DNA of 64,000 nucleotides from Pirellulales bacterium (GTDB lineage: Bacteria; Planctomycetota; Planctomycetia; Pirellulales; JALHPA01): positions 1 to 64,000 of the forward strand of contig JANRLT010000044.1 of NCBI GenBank assembly GCA_033762255.1, given 5' to 3'. Positions 1-10,100 of the stretch are shown one piece after another. Numbering within the stretch: the stretch's first letter is position 1; the number at the start of each line of letters is the position of its first letter. The position numbers were made by a program, and so were the translations under genes. The notes below the pieces were generated by a model. It did no database searches. It saw only the letters and a program-made list of their open reading frames with translations, and was not told the DNA's origin.

Positions 1-34
1 CAGGATCGAACTTTCCAGCAAGGAACCGGAATAA

Positions 35-1408
35 ATGGCCAGTCTAAGTAAAACCGCCAAAGCGTATCGGATCGTTTTCATTCACCCAGGCGACCGACGC
101 CGACGCGCGATCTACTTACCCCTCACCAGCAAAGCCGGGGAACTGGATAAGTGGAAAAGCCATATCGAACATCTAGTTGTTTGTGCTGGCGATAAAAGCC
201 AAGTCCCCCATGCCGCGACGGTCCGATGGTTAGGAGGACTCAGCGATGCACAGCATGGCAAGCTGGTGAAGGCGGATTTGGTGGAGGCGCGGGAGGCACA
301 GCGGGTTTACACGCTGCGGGAACACCTGGACGATTACGTCCGCCGACAATCGACATTATCTAACTGGACGGAAAGCACGCATTGGCGGTTTGGCCAGACC
401 GTGAACATTGTCATACGGTATTTTGGAGCGGATCGGCCCCTGCGATCCATAGCCCACAGCGACGCCGTAGATTTTAATGTTTGGCTACGGACGCCAGCGG
501 CACGAATGTTAAAGCACGGTGACGCCGAAAAGACCGACCGGCTATCCGAAAACACGATCCTTAAACGGATGAAGGACGTCCGCGCGATATTTGCCGACGC
601 CCTCACGCTAAAACGAATAAATACCGATCCCTTTGACCAAAAGAAATTCAAGAAAACCGATGGCGCGGCGGAAGATTACGTAACGGTGACGCCGGAAATG
701 TTTCAAGCTTTACTTGCGCGGTGTCCTGACCAAGAATGGAAAGCAATCATGGCGTTTGCCCGTTACGCGCCAGCACGAATTGCCAGTGAGATTGCAGAAT
801 TGACATGGGATTGTATTTTGTGGGACTTAAACCAAGTCCGCATGGCCACACCAAAAACACGCCGGTATAAAGGAAAAACTGAAAAGATTATTCCTCTCTG
901 GCCGGAACTGCGCCGGGAACTGGAACCGCTTTTTGAGGAACCGGGCAGGCCACAGAAATTATCCCACGAAAAAATATTCACAATCCACCTAACCCAGGGG
1001 GAGCACACAAATCTTCGCACAGACTTAGCGCGATTTATTAAACGGGCAGGATTGCCTAACTTCACATATAAGGATATGCGAAAAACACGCGCCACAGAAC
1101 TAGCGGAACGGCTACCGGCCCACCAAGCCGCCTATTACGGCGGACACGATGAAAAGATTGCCCGCAAGCATTACTGGAAGATCAAAGGCGACAGTCACGC
1201 CCAGGCCCTGGCGGCTATGGCTACCCCCCCGGAATTGGTAGCGCAAAAAGTAGCGCACTCCGAGGCGATCCAAGGCAGTCTACCACAATTACAAGTTGAA
1301 AATTCCCCGCAATTAGCATCCCTGGCAATCAGTGAATGTACGTACAGTGACCCCAACGGGACTCGAACCCGTGTTACCGGCGTGAAAGGCCGATGTCCTA
1401 ACCGCTAG
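35..1408 (+). CDS. Tyrosine recombinase (phage-type integrase)
   Basis: Site-specific recombinase of the tyrosine integrase family, 457 residues. An N-terminal arm and core-binding region (about 90-210) precede the catalytic domain (about 215-390). Visible catalytic positions are Arg248 (in PARIASEI), Arg349 in the K-D-M-R box, His371 (GGHDEK) and the nucleophile Tyr380 (RKHYWK). The usual His of the HxxR box is Lys346, a tolerated variation. The C-terminal tail (about 400-457) looks non-globular, and its last 20 or so residues are translated through the antisense of a tRNA-Glu gene, so the true protein may have acquired this end by insertion at the tRNA. The gene sits at the tRNA edge, the usual place for an integrase at one end of an integrated element; the rest of that element would lie left of the window. 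No excisionase is visible. The family is certain; the element type is unknown. Confidence 0.93.
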   Translation: MASLSKTAKAYRIVFIHPGDRRRRAIYLPLTSKAGELDKWKSHIEHLVVCAGDKSQVPHAATVRWLGGLSDAQHGKLVKADLVEAREAQRVYTLREHLDDYVRRQSTLSNWTESTHWRFGQTVNIVIRYFGADRPLRSIAHSDAVDFNVWLRTPAARMLKHGDAEKTDRLSENTILKRMKDVRAIFADALTLKRINTDPFDQKKFKKTDGAAEDYVTVTPEMFQALLARCPDQEWKAIMAFARYAPARIASEIAELTWDCILWDLNQVRMATPKTRRYKGKTEKIIPLWPELRRELEPLFEEPGRPQKLSHEKIFTIHLTQGEHTNLRTDLARFIKRAGLPNFTYKDMRKTRATELAERLPAHQAAYYGGHDEKIARKHYWKIKGDSHAQALAAMATPPELVAQKVAHSEAIQGSLPQLQVENSPQLASLAISECTYSDPNGTRTRVTGVKGRCPNR

Positions 1409-1419
1409 ACGATGGGGCC
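1348..1419 (-). tRNA. tRNA-Glu (anticodon TTC)
   Basis: Reading the minus strand from 1419, a complete 72-nt cloverleaf is visible: a 7-bp acceptor stem (GGCCCCA with TGGGGTC, one G-U pair), a D arm, an anticodon loop CTTTCAC with anticodon TTC, and a T arm with GTTCGAGTC. No CCA is encoded. The tRNA overlaps the 3' end of the integrase gene on the opposite strand, which marks the 3' half of the tRNA as the probable attachment site of an integrated element. Confidence 0.95.
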
Positions 1420-1908
1420 TAAAAGTGGCTCAACTCTGGCTAAAAATACTTTCTGTAACAGGGATATGCAATTCCGCATCAGGGTTCGCATCCGATCCGC
1501 GAATGAACTGACCCACATAACCAAAAACTGAGCGGGCGATTAACCAAATAGGCTAAAATGGCTGGGAAAATTTCCGAGGGAAACAGCCACGGGCCTAAAT
1601 TAAGCCGATTCAATATGACATTTTGTGTCCAAGATGGCAAGCCCGCATCATTTAAGCTTTGAAGCAGCCGAGTTTACAAACCCAGTTGCTGGCATGCATC
1701 GTAGAAATGGGCACGCAGCCAACGCCTTGTGTAGGGTAGAGTCGTAGGGGACTAGCGCGCGGTTAGAGCTGAAAAAGCCGTAGACTGCCAGCAGCTACTC
1801 ATCTACCCAATAGAAATTTATCTCTTGGACAAGTTAATCATCCCGTCGCAGGGATTATTGGCGGGCCACTGGGTTCGCTTTCGTACTATAAAGTACAGGC
1901 GTAACAAA
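1420..1908. other. Intergenic, no gene recognised
   Basis: About 490 bases between the tRNA-Glu and csrA. No convincing open reading frame, RNA family or long repeat is seen. The only local structure noted is a short inverted repeat GTACTATAAAGTAC near 1882. This may be the chromosomal flank beyond the attachment site. Confidence 0.5.
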
Positions 1909-1921
1909 CTAGGGCTGGGAA

Positions 1922-2140
1922 TTACTGTTCATTCGGCGTCGATGTCGCCGGCGAATCATCAGTATTAACCTGGTTGTTTCCGCGACAAATGGCGTCGTAA
2001 ACCTCACGCCGATGGACAGGCACTTCCTTGGGAGCCTCAACACCCAGGCGCACCTTGTCGCCGCGGATTTCCACGACAACAATGGTAATGTCATTGTTAA
2101 TGACAATACTCTCGTTCTTTTTCCTTGAGAGTACAAGCAT
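1922..2140 (-). CDS. csrA: Carbon storage regulator CsrA
   Basis: Small RNA-binding post-transcriptional regulator, 72 residues, the normal length. The protein starts MLVLSRKKNESI, the signature N-terminus of CsrA, followed by the IRGDKVRLGVEAPKEVPVHRREVY block whose arginine forms the GGA-binding surface of the homodimer. In many bacteria it represses flagellin, glycogen and motility mRNAs by covering their ribosome-binding sites. A strong Shine-Dalgarno (AGGAAGGGA) lies just upstream of the ATG at 2140. The gene stands alone here; the flagellar gene fliD is about 56 kb away, so no local operon ties it to motility. Confidence 0.95.
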   Translation of the reverse strand: MLVLSRKKNESIVINNDITIVVVEIRGDKVRLGVEAPKEVPVHRREVYDAICRGNNQVNTDDSPATSTPNEQ

Positions 2141-2947
2141 GATCCGTTCCCTTCCTGATTACTGTGCCTGATACCAGCTACATAACAATAAGCGATACCG
2201 GGGAGCAAAAAATCGCAACCGACACCCGCTAGCGTCCTAAAATGCCGCAGCGTAGCGTTAAGTCCAGACACTTCCTTAATTTCACTGTACGAGCAAGAAT
2301 ACGATAGTCAAGCAAATCGAAAGATTTTCACAAGAATTTTGCAAATTTGGCATAAAATTCGTATAGAGCAAAAACGATTCTTACGACATTCAACTTGCCA
2401 TTCCCTCTGAATTACAGAACGCAAACACATGCCTGCAAACAACTTGTGAAACTTTTTGACCTACTCATCGGCCTCCGGAGTCAATTTTCGGTGTATCAAA
2501 AAGACAAATACAAGGCATTAGCAAAACTGTACAATTAATTGAATAATACTTGACAGAATTTTAAGGAATTAGGATTTCTTTTAGTAAAAGGCTGTTTTGG
2601 CTAAGTTTTTTAATCTTTGTGCTTTCTCTCCTACTGTTCCTGAGGATGCTGACCCTGCATTTCGCAAATAGCCGTAAACAGTAAGTGGCATGGCGAGCAA
2701 AAACACCATGCCAAGATAGAATGCGCATGGGGTGTGCGGATTTGGCAGCGGGAATAGTCCCCTGGCCAAAGCGGAACCAGCTTGGCACAGTAGCACACGC
2801 GTTAGGGACTTATTGTGGAAATTTGCTTTGGCGAGCGCGGCGCAAAGTGTGGGGAAATCGTCGCTTGCGAACTTGCATCGCTTTTCTATAATTCTAGTGT
2901 GTGCGGGAATTTGCCGGAAAATCACTCGTTTATGGTGAGCGCGTTCC
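2141..2947. other. Intergenic, AT-rich leader region of csrA and nuoI
   Basis: About 800 bases between divergent csrA and nuoI, AT-rich from 2280 to 2600, probably holding both promoters. A perfect 7-bp hairpin (GGCATGG / CCATGCC) lies at 2687-2712. Reading frames here are short and lack a recognisable family; a minus-strand frame encodes one hydrophobic stretch near 2640-2750 but has no good start signal. No RNA gene was recognised. Confidence 0.45.
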
Positions 2948-3475
2948 ATGCTCCAATGGTTTAAAAATGTCCGAGACGCGGTCTTCACGGTTTTGCAGGG
3001 CCTGTGGATCACGATGCGTTATTGGATCATCACTTATGACAAAAAACGCCGCACATTTACCGAACATTTTGAGTATCCCGAGCTTCCCGTACCGGTCACT
3101 TCGCGTTATCGCGGCTTCCACCGTTATGATCTGACGACCTGCATTGCCTGCGACCAATGCGCCAAAGCCTGCCCCGTGGATTGCATTTATATTGGTAAAG
3201 AACGGGTGACGAACGGCAAGGGCTTTCGGATCACCGGCTTTACCATCGATTACTCTAAATGCATGTTTTGCGCCCTTTGTGTCGAGCCTTGCCCCGTGGA
3301 TTGCATTTTTATGGGCTCGGTGCATGATCTCAGTTGTTACAGCCGCGATGGATGCATTGTTGATTTCTCCAAGATGCCGGTGGAAATTGCTTGGGGACGG
3401 ACCACGCTTAATCCCACGGCCGTGGCCATGTCCAAGGTTATCACCCAACCGGTTCATGGCGGTCCCAACCAATAA
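2948..3475 (+). CDS. nuoI: NADH-quinone oxidoreductase subunit I
   Basis: Peripheral-arm subunit of respiratory complex I that carries iron-sulfur clusters N6a and N6b and passes electrons toward the quinone site. The 175-residue protein has two complete ferredoxin motifs, CIACDQCAKACP (about 68-79) and CMFCALCVEPCP (about 105-116), each a CxxCxxCxxxCP. The N-terminal stretch LQGLWITMRYWIITYDKKRRTF matches the membrane-associated helix of NuoI. It is first in a co-directional run with DUF2203, nuoA, nuoC and nuoD, an unusual order because nuoI normally follows nuoH. The Shine-Dalgarno before the ATG is weak. Confidence 0.95.
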   Translation: MLQWFKNVRDAVFTVLQGLWITMRYWIITYDKKRRTFTEHFEYPELPVPVTSRYRGFHRYDLTTCIACDQCAKACPVDCIYIGKERVTNGKGFRITGFTIDYSKCMFCALCVEPCPVDCIFMGSVHDLSCYSRDGCIVDFSKMPVEIAWGRTTLNPTAVAMSKVITQPVHGGPNQ

Positions 3476-3582
3476 CCGCTTCTTTTTTCAAACGGCAAAT
3501 TTTGAAAGAAGACGTTAAAAAAGCAACTAAAGAAATTACAACCCCATGGAATGAATGGCATCTCAGAGAGGGCATTTTTTAT

Positions 3583-4050
3583 ATGAGTGAACAAACAGAA
3601 TCCGATATCCAGCATAAGCTTTTCACCCTAGAGCAGGCGAACGCCATGCTGCCGCTGGTGCGGGCTATTGTCCAGGATTTGTCCGTGCTTTCCCAGGATG
3701 TGATTGATCGCCGGGAACGCCTGGCCGGTTTAAAAGCCAAGCGTGCTAAACCACGTGACGATCTGTATCAGCAAGAAGTCCAGCAAATTGAACAAGAGTT
3801 ACAACAAGACACCTTGCGACTCCGCGAGTTTGTCGAAGAACTTCAGGATCTAGGCGTCGAACCAAAAAACGGTCCCGAAGGGATCGTGGATTTTCGCTGC
3901 CTCTTGGATGGCCGGGTGGTTTATCTTTGTTGGAAATTAGGCGAAAACCGCATTACCCATTGGCATGAGCTAGAGGCGGGTTTTGCCGGTCGCCAAACTC
4001 TGCCGGTCGAGTTTTTATCAGGAAACACCGCACTTTCCAGCGAGAGTTAG
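3583..4050 (+). CDS. DUF2203 family protein
   Basis: Small soluble protein of about 155 residues matching the DUF2203 family: an N-terminal FTLEQANAMLPLVRAIVQDL helix, a long charged coiled-coil segment (about 40-95, rich in Q, E, R and L), and the C-terminal block VDFRCLLDGRVVYLCWKLGENRITHWHELEAGF (written here as one visible region, residues about 105-137). A TTG start at 3502 would add 27 residues, but the ATG at 3583 is preceded by a purine-rich AGAGAG and begins at the family N-terminus. Function is unknown. Its position between nuoI and nuoA raises the possibility of a role in complex I assembly or iron-sulfur handling, which is inference. Confidence 0.85.
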   Translation: MSEQTESDIQHKLFTLEQANAMLPLVRAIVQDLSVLSQDVIDRRERLAGLKAKRAKPRDDLYQQEVQQIEQELQQDTLRLREFVEELQDLGVEPKNGPEGIVDFRCLLDGRVVYLCWKLGENRITHWHELEAGFAGRQTLPVEFLSGNTALSSES

Positions 4051-4110
4051 TCTTTCGGCCGGATGTTTCATTTTTTTGTCCGAAGTGGTTGCCTTTTTTA
4101 AAGTTTTTTT

Positions 4111-4758
4111 ATGCTTACGCCCGTTTCCATCGCCGGTTACATCCTCCTGTTTTTTGGCTTGGGCGTGGTTTTTTTAGCTGTAAATTTGAAAATTGGCGAA
4201 TTTCTGCGCCCCAGTCTGCCTAGCCGGGAAAAACAGGAAATTTATGAATGCGGCGAACCGGCAATTGGATCGAGCTTTGTCCAATTTGACTTGCGGTTTT
4301 ATGTGGTGGCTTTGCTCTTCATTATTTTTGATGTGGAAGTGGCCTTCTTTTTTCCCTGGGCCACCGTGTTTGGCAAAGCGTCCAATCTCGCCAATCCTCA
4401 ACTGCCAGTCGTCATGCAAAGCGGCGATACGTTATCGCTGACTCCCGCCGCCCAGGGTATTTTAACAGAACTGGGTGCCAACCGCTTTTCCTTGACGCCC
4501 CCCCTTGGCGGAAATTTGGCTGCCGCGACCGCGCAGATAAAGCAGTCCGCCAGCCAACTTTCGTTTTTGTCATTGTGTGATATTCTGGTCTTTTTTGCGG
4601 TTTTGATGGTGGGATTTGCCTATGTCTGGCGACTGGGCGATCTCGATTGGGTGCGGGCGGTCAGCCAAGCCCGCAAAGAGGCGGCAACCGAGCTTAGTCT
4701 AGGCAGCCGCGGGAGCGCGCGATCCATTTTGGACCGCGAGCCTGCCATTAGCCCCTAA
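4111..4758 (+). CDS. nuoA: NADH-quinone oxidoreductase subunit A with loop insertion
   Basis: Membrane subunit of complex I that helps frame the quinone cavity. Three transmembrane helices are visible: about 7-27, 66-86 and 152-172. Conserved NuoA blocks are YECGEPAIGSSFVQFDLRFY and the acidic helix FIIFDVEVAFFFPW. The protein is 215 residues, against roughly 120-150 for the family. The excess is a serine, alanine and threonine-rich loop of about 65 residues between helices 2 and 3 (about 91-151) plus a basic C-terminal tail after WRLGDLDW. The following gene is nuoC; nuoB, the usual neighbour, is absent. Confidence 0.93.
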   Translation: MLTPVSIAGYILLFFGLGVVFLAVNLKIGEFLRPSLPSREKQEIYECGEPAIGSSFVQFDLRFYVVALLFIIFDVEVAFFFPWATVFGKASNLANPQLPVVMQSGDTLSLTPAAQGILTELGANRFSLTPPLGGNLAAATAQIKQSASQLSFLSLCDILVFFAVLMVGFAYVWRLGDLDWVRAVSQARKEAATELSLGSRGSARSILDREPAISP

Positions 4759-4906
4759 CCTTATGTTATCTTGAGGTTTGCTAGTTTTGCTGGCCGCGTC
4801 CAGAGTCCTTCGGCACCTTCCAGTTTTACCATTCCCCCGGGCCGCGCGGGAATCATTTGCGGATTCACCATCCGCCCTTAGTTTTTAACTTTGACATTGT
4901 GACTTT

Positions 4907-5437
4907 ATGCGTGGCACAACTTTTTTTGACCGACTAAAGAATCGCTTTGGGGAGGCAATCACCGGGGCTAATTTGGACGCCATTGATCCCTGGATCGAAG
5001 TCTCCCCCGCTGGCTTGGTCCCTCTATGCCTATACCTCAAGTCCGAGCCGGATTTGCGATTTGACATGCTTAGCTGTATCACAGGAGTGGATTACTTTGA
5101 GCCCGATCCTAAAAAAGCAGCAAAAGTTACCTGGCAACCTCATCTCGAAGTGGTCTACCACCTTTGGAGCGTGCCCAATCGAGTCAGCCTGGTATTAAAG
5201 GTCATGCTGCCCCGCTGGAAGAATGACATCCCGGGAGAATTGCCAGAGTGCCCCTCGGTCAGCGGAGTTTGGGCGACCGCCGATTGGCACGAACGGGAGG
5301 TTTACGACCTGAGCGGGGTCCAATTTACCGATCATCCGAATTTGCGGCGGATTTTATGCCCCGAGGACTGGGAGGGTTACCCACTCCGTAAGGATTACGA
5401 AATGCCACTGGAGTATCATGGAATTCGGGGACGGTGA
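4907..5437 (+). CDS. nuoC: NADH-quinone oxidoreductase subunit C
   Basis: Hydrophilic 30-kDa-type subunit of complex I that contacts NuoD and NuoI at the base of the peripheral arm. The 176-residue protein has the family hallmarks LEVVYHLWSVPN, the signature PSVSGVWATADWHEREVYDLSGVQFTDHPNLRRIL (about 118-152) and the C-terminal EGYPLRKDYE. It is a stand-alone NuoC, not fused to NuoD. It follows nuoA after about 150 bases and precedes nuoD after about 90 bases of low-complexity repeat. Confidence 0.94.
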   Translation: MRGTTFFDRLKNRFGEAITGANLDAIDPWIEVSPAGLVPLCLYLKSEPDLRFDMLSCITGVDYFEPDPKKAAKVTWQPHLEVVYHLWSVPNRVSLVLKVMLPRWKNDIPGELPECPSVSGVWATADWHEREVYDLSGVQFTDHPNLRRILCPEDWEGYPLRKDYEMPLEYHGIRGR

Positions 5438-5440
5438 TGT

Positions 5441-5527
5441 GCAATGAAGAATTAAAAATGAAGAATGAAGAATGTAATGCAGTCATTCCCTGTTCCCTGA
5501 CCCCTTGCCCCTATCACCTGACCCCAT
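5441..5527. repeat. Low-complexity degenerate 7-8-nt repeat between nuoC and nuoD
   Basis: The gap holds AATGAAGAATTAAAAATGAA-type heptamers followed by a pyrimidine-rich string of CCCTG and CCTGACCCC words that runs up to the nuoD start. The same word families occur in at least nine other gaps of this window. Confidence 0.7.
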
Positions 5528-5530
5528 CCC

Positions 5531-6739
5531 ATGCCACTCGCCATCGAAGACGATCCGCGGATTATCGAATTTGACGTCCGCACCGATGAAATGCTCGTCA
5601 ACATGGGACCGCAACATCCCAGCACGCATGGCGTGCTCCGGCTGGTGTTACGGACCGATGGCGAAGTGGTCAGCGAGGTCACCCCTCACTTTGGTTATTT
5701 GCACCGCTGCGCCGAAAAAATCGGCGAAAACCTGACCCCGCGACAGTGGATTCCCTATACCGACCGGATGGATTATCTGGCGGCAATGAATATGAACCTG
5801 GGTTGGGCTCTGTGCGTGGAAAAGCTGATGAAGCTGGAGTTGCCCGAAAAAGCCAAACATTTGCGGGTGATCATCGCCGAACTGAATCGAATTGCCAGCC
5901 ACCTGGTCGGCATGGGGACCTATGGGCTGGACTTAGGGACATTTAGCCCTTTTTTATACGCCTTTCGCGAACGCGAATTAATTTTGAATCTATTTGAAGA
6001 AGTCTGCGGCGCGCGGCTGACCTATAGCTATATCACGGTGGGGGGGGCGACCGCCGACCTGCCCAAGGGTTGGCTGCAAAAGTGCGAAAAGTTTTTGGAC
6101 CAGTTTTTGCCAATCATCACGGAATACCACGCCCTGCTGACCACGAACGCGATTTTTGTGCGCCGTACCGCGGGAATTGGGATATTGACAGCGGAAAAGG
6201 CGATTGATTACGGGTGTTCCGGTCCGGTGCTGCGGGGGAGTGGTGTTGATCAAGATTTGCGCCGCGATGGCGAAGAACGCTACACCGAGATGTATGATGG
6301 CTACGCGTTTGAAGTGATCGTCCAAAAGAACGGCCATTACCCCAACGACCACGCTTACCCTCCCGTCCCCGAAAGCGCTGTGCTGGGGGATTGTTGGCAT
6401 CGCTTTTATGTGCGGATGCTGGAAGTGATGCAATCGATCGACTTGATTCGGCAGGCGATCGACCGTTATAGCACGGCCGCCGGTTCCTGGGGTGAACCGG
6501 TTAAGCTGACCGAAAAGCTCCCCAAAGGAGAGGTCTATCTGGAGACCGAATGTCCCCGCGGCCAGATGGGTTTTTATTTGGTTAGTGATGGGACGTCCAT
6601 TCCCTGGCGGGCCCGGGCCCGCAGCAGTTGCTTTTGTAATCTTTCCCCCACGGCGGAGCTTTGCCGGGGCTGCCTGATCGCGGATGTTCCGGCGATCGTG
6701 GGTTCGCTGGATATCGTGATGGGTGAGATTGATCGGTAG
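5531..6739 (+). CDS. nuoD: NADH-quinone oxidoreductase subunit D
   Basis: The 49-kDa subunit of complex I, related to the large subunit of NiFe hydrogenases; with NuoB it forms the quinone-reduction site. The 402-residue protein, a normal length, shows NMGPQHPSTHGVLRL (about 24-38), PHFGYLHRCAEKIGE with the conserved His and Tyr, YTDRMDY, and the C-terminal ETECPRGQMGFYLVSDG block. The NiFe-binding cysteines are absent, as in true NuoD. It is the last gene of the cluster; a hairpin about 60 bases downstream may end the transcript. Confidence 0.95.
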   Translation: MPLAIEDDPRIIEFDVRTDEMLVNMGPQHPSTHGVLRLVLRTDGEVVSEVTPHFGYLHRCAEKIGENLTPRQWIPYTDRMDYLAAMNMNLGWALCVEKLMKLELPEKAKHLRVIIAELNRIASHLVGMGTYGLDLGTFSPFLYAFRERELILNLFEEVCGARLTYSYITVGGATADLPKGWLQKCEKFLDQFLPIITEYHALLTTNAIFVRRTAGIGILTAEKAIDYGCSGPVLRGSGVDQDLRRDGEERYTEMYDGYAFEVIVQKNGHYPNDHAYPPVPESAVLGDCWHRFYVRMLEVMQSIDLIRQAIDRYSTAAGSWGEPVKLTEKLPKGEVYLETECPRGQMGFYLVSDGTSIPWRARARSSCFCNLSPTAELCRGCLIADVPAIVGSLDIVMGEIDR

Positions 6740-7178
6740 TTCCTCGGACCCAGGGTAGTTCTTGCGATTGAACCCATTGGGCTATCATCCAGAAACACTT
6801 TGTGGTAGCCATTTACCACAAGGTTATTGAATTGAATATCCTAAATTTATCGCTCAGATCATCCTGGATGCGCAGCCTTTTCTGATCCGGTAAACCGCGT
6901 CGCGTTTTATAAGAATCAAGACGATGGCGAGTTGGTGCCTGAAATTACCTTAGAGAATAGTTTTTTCAGGCCGCTGCGCCAGCAGCAGCGATAGTTCGTC
7001 TTTAGCCTGGCAACGGCCACATGATTTTAGCTTGGGATGCCAGCCCCTGGATCGCTGGGTAGTTTTCGTGAATGCCCGCGTAGCAACCAAAAAAAATCAA
7101 GCAAGTGTTGCAACCTGGGTGAAGCTAAAGTTCAATATTAGTGATCCAACCCTCCTTCCCGCCAGAACAACGATCAGC
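6740..7178. other. Intergenic gap after nuoD
   Basis: About 440 bases between nuoD and the large esterase gene. Apart from the hairpin at 6800-6821 I see no gene or repeat. A reading frame continuous with the next gene opens at 7032, but it lacks a signal peptide at its start, so I treat 7032-7178 as leader. Confidence 0.5.
6800..6821 (+). terminator. Stem-loop downstream of nuoD
   Basis: Perfect 8-bp stem TTGTGGTA / TACCACAA with a 6-base loop, 60 bases past the nuoD stop. No thymine run follows, so intrinsic termination is plausible but unproven. Confidence 0.5.
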
Positions 7179-10100
7179 ATGAAAACCCGACTAATTCTGC
7201 TTACACTAACGATCTTTTTCGCGGCGCACGGCTTGTGCCTTGCCGTAGGAAATACTCGAAAGTCGGCTGCCCCCGATTTTACCAAAGGCGAAAAGATACC
7301 GCAAAACGCGAACCACGACTGGAATCTCGGCGCCACGGGTCTCCGCGGTTGGATTTATTGCGACAAATTGGTCACCTCCGATGCCCGTCAGATCGCGATC
7401 ACCAAGGTGGACCGGGGGTCTCCCGCCGACGGGATTTTTGCGATTGGCGACGTGATTTTGGGCGTCGGCGGCAAACCATTTTCCCATGACCCGCGCACCG
7501 AAATGGGCAAGGCCCTGACCCTGGCTGAAACGGAAGCGGGCCAAGGCCAGCTCACCCTGACCCGTTGGCGCGCAGGCAACTCGGAAGAGGTCGTAGTGCG
7601 GCTTCCCGTGCTGGGAACTTATAGTGCCACCGCTCCCTACAACTGCCCCAAGTCCGCACGCATTTTAGAACTAGGTTGCCGGGATCTTGCCAGGCGCATG
7701 GCTGATCCCAACTATGCCCAGCGGCTGGATCCCATCCCCCGCTCACTGAATGCCCTTGCCTTATTAGCCAGCGGCGATCCCAGCTACCTCCCGCTGATCA
7801 AAAAGGAAGCTGAATGGGCCGCGAACTTCTCCGATACAGGAATGGCAACCTGGTATTACGGGTACGTCATGATTTTCCTTTCGGAATACAAGATGGCGAC
7901 GGGTGATGCTTCGGTCATGCCGGGCTTAGAGCGGCTTGCGCTCGAAGCCGCGCATGGTCAAAGCGCGGTCGGTTCGTGGGGGCACCGGTTCGCTCGGCCC
8001 GACGGACGACTTCACGGTTACGGAATGATGAATTCTCCGGGGTTGCCCCTCACAATCTCGTTGGTGCTGGCTCGTGAGGCGGGCGTCCAAGATCCGGCCT
8101 TGGACCTGGCGATCGCACGGAGTGCCAAGCTACTCCGTTTTTACGTCGGCAAAGGAGCGATTCCCTACGGTGATCATCATCCCTGGATTGAAAATCACGA
8201 GGACAACGGCAAGTGCGGAATGGCCGCCGTGCTTTTCAACCTTATGGGTGAAACGAACAGCGCGGAATTCTTCTCTCGCATGAGCGTTGCTTCCCACGGA
8301 TCGGAACGGGACACGGGGCACACCGGCAATTATTTTAACATGCTGTGGGCGATGCCGGGTGTCGCACAGTCCGGCCCAAATGCCACCGGAGCCTGGATGA
8401 AGGAGTTTGGAAGTTGGTACTTTGACCTCGCCCGGCGTTGGGATCATAGCTACCTGCATCAAGGCCCCCCCGAAGCAGAAGAAGACAGCTACGCTGGCTG
8501 GGATAGCACCGGCGGCTATTTGCTGGCCTACGCCATGCCGCTGAAAAAGCTTTATCTCACGGGTAAGCAGGCAAGTGGCGCGCCGCAGTTGGATGCCGCC
8601 GCCGCCCAATCGCTTATTGTCGATGGGAGTGGCTGGAACAACAAAGACCGCCATGGTTTCTACGATAAGCTCAGCAATGAACAACTCCTCGAGCGCCTGC
8701 GTAGTTGGTCGCCCGTCGTGCGGGAGCGCGCGGCGATGGCGCTGGGCCGCCGCCAGGACGCTCCCGTGAGCCCTTTGGTCGAGATGCTCGATTCTCCAAG
8801 CATTGAGGCCCGTTATGGCGCCTGTCAAGGTTTGATCTTTCTTCGCGGACGGGGAGCGCTCGCCGTGGACGCCCTGCAAAAGACCTTGGCGCATCCCGAT
8901 CTTTGGCTTCGTATCAAAGCGGCCGAGGCACTCGCTGCCATCGGTAAACCGGCGACAAAAGCTGTGCCGCAACTGCTGGAACTGCTGGCCCACGTGGATG
9001 AAATGAATGATCCGCGCGGGATGCAGCAGCGCTATTTAACCTTTACTCTATTTGGCAGTGACGGGATGCTCGCCCAATCTTTGGAAGGCGTGGACCGCCC
9101 CGCGCTCTACAAGGCCGTTCGGGCGGGGCTAAAGAATGAGGACGGGCGAGCTCGCGGCAGCATTGGTTCCGTCTATCGCCATCTCTCATTCGAAGAAATT
9201 AAACCTTTGCTACCTGCCATTCACCAGGCGATCGTTCAGCCCGCGCCTAGCGGCGAGATGTTCGCCGATGCGATTCGCGTGGAAGGCCTGCGTCTCCTGG
9301 CGGAGCACCGCATCGAGGAAGGCATCAACGCCCTCGTGACCTACACCCGCGATCAAAATCCTTGGGAAAGCCAAATTCGCACTCCAGAGCTGATGGAAAT
9401 CCTCCTTACCTACGGCGCGCACGCCAAGGTGGCTATTCCTGAACTGGCCAAGATCGCAAATTACTTTGAGAAGGATGAAAAAGACTTTCCACCTCATCTG
9501 ATGAGGTTGAAGGCCAAGAGCGTCCGCGATACGATCAGCGCGATAAAAGCCGCGACGGACTCGCCAAAACTCATTCGAATCAACCAGGTAGAGCCGGAAG
9601 CGAAGAAAACAATAGCGAAGGAGCCGGGGAGTGATTCCGCAAAAGCCCCACTCAAGGTATTCATCTTGGCTGGCCAATCGAACATGGAAGGCCATGCAGA
9701 AATCCGCACCTTTGACTACATCGGCAAAGATCCAGCCACGGCCCCCTTGCTCAAGGAGATGCGTAATCCTGACGGAACGCCGCGCGTCTGTGAAAAGGTC
9801 TGGATGTCCTATTTAACCGGGCCTTATGATGGTAGTGCGAATGGCGAGGGGTTGGGAAAATTGACCGCAGGTTTTGGCGCTCGCGGAGACCAGCCCACCC
9901 AGGATGGGGGAAAGATTGGGCCTGAGTTCACCTTTGGTATCTATATGGAGAAAGAGCTGAAGGAGCCCATCCTGATTATCAAGACTGCCTGGGGCGGCAG
10001 GTCGCTGAACACCGAATTTCGTCCACCGAGTGCCGGGTCATACAAGCTGCCCAAGCAGATTCAAGCAGAGTGGGACAAACATCCGCAAGGTGCCCACGGC

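Noticed and set aside
1909-2271. Longer minus-strand frame overlapping csrA in another reading frame
   Set aside because: CsrA with its strong ribosome-binding site explains the region.
2581-3012. Minus-strand 143-residue frame with a hydrophobic C-terminal stretch
   Set aside because: No start signal, overlaps nuoI start, and no family resemblance; probably non-coding.
8130-8993. Long minus-strand frame antisense to the large esterase
   Set aside because: Fully inside a clear gene on the other strand; composition reflects complementary codon bias.
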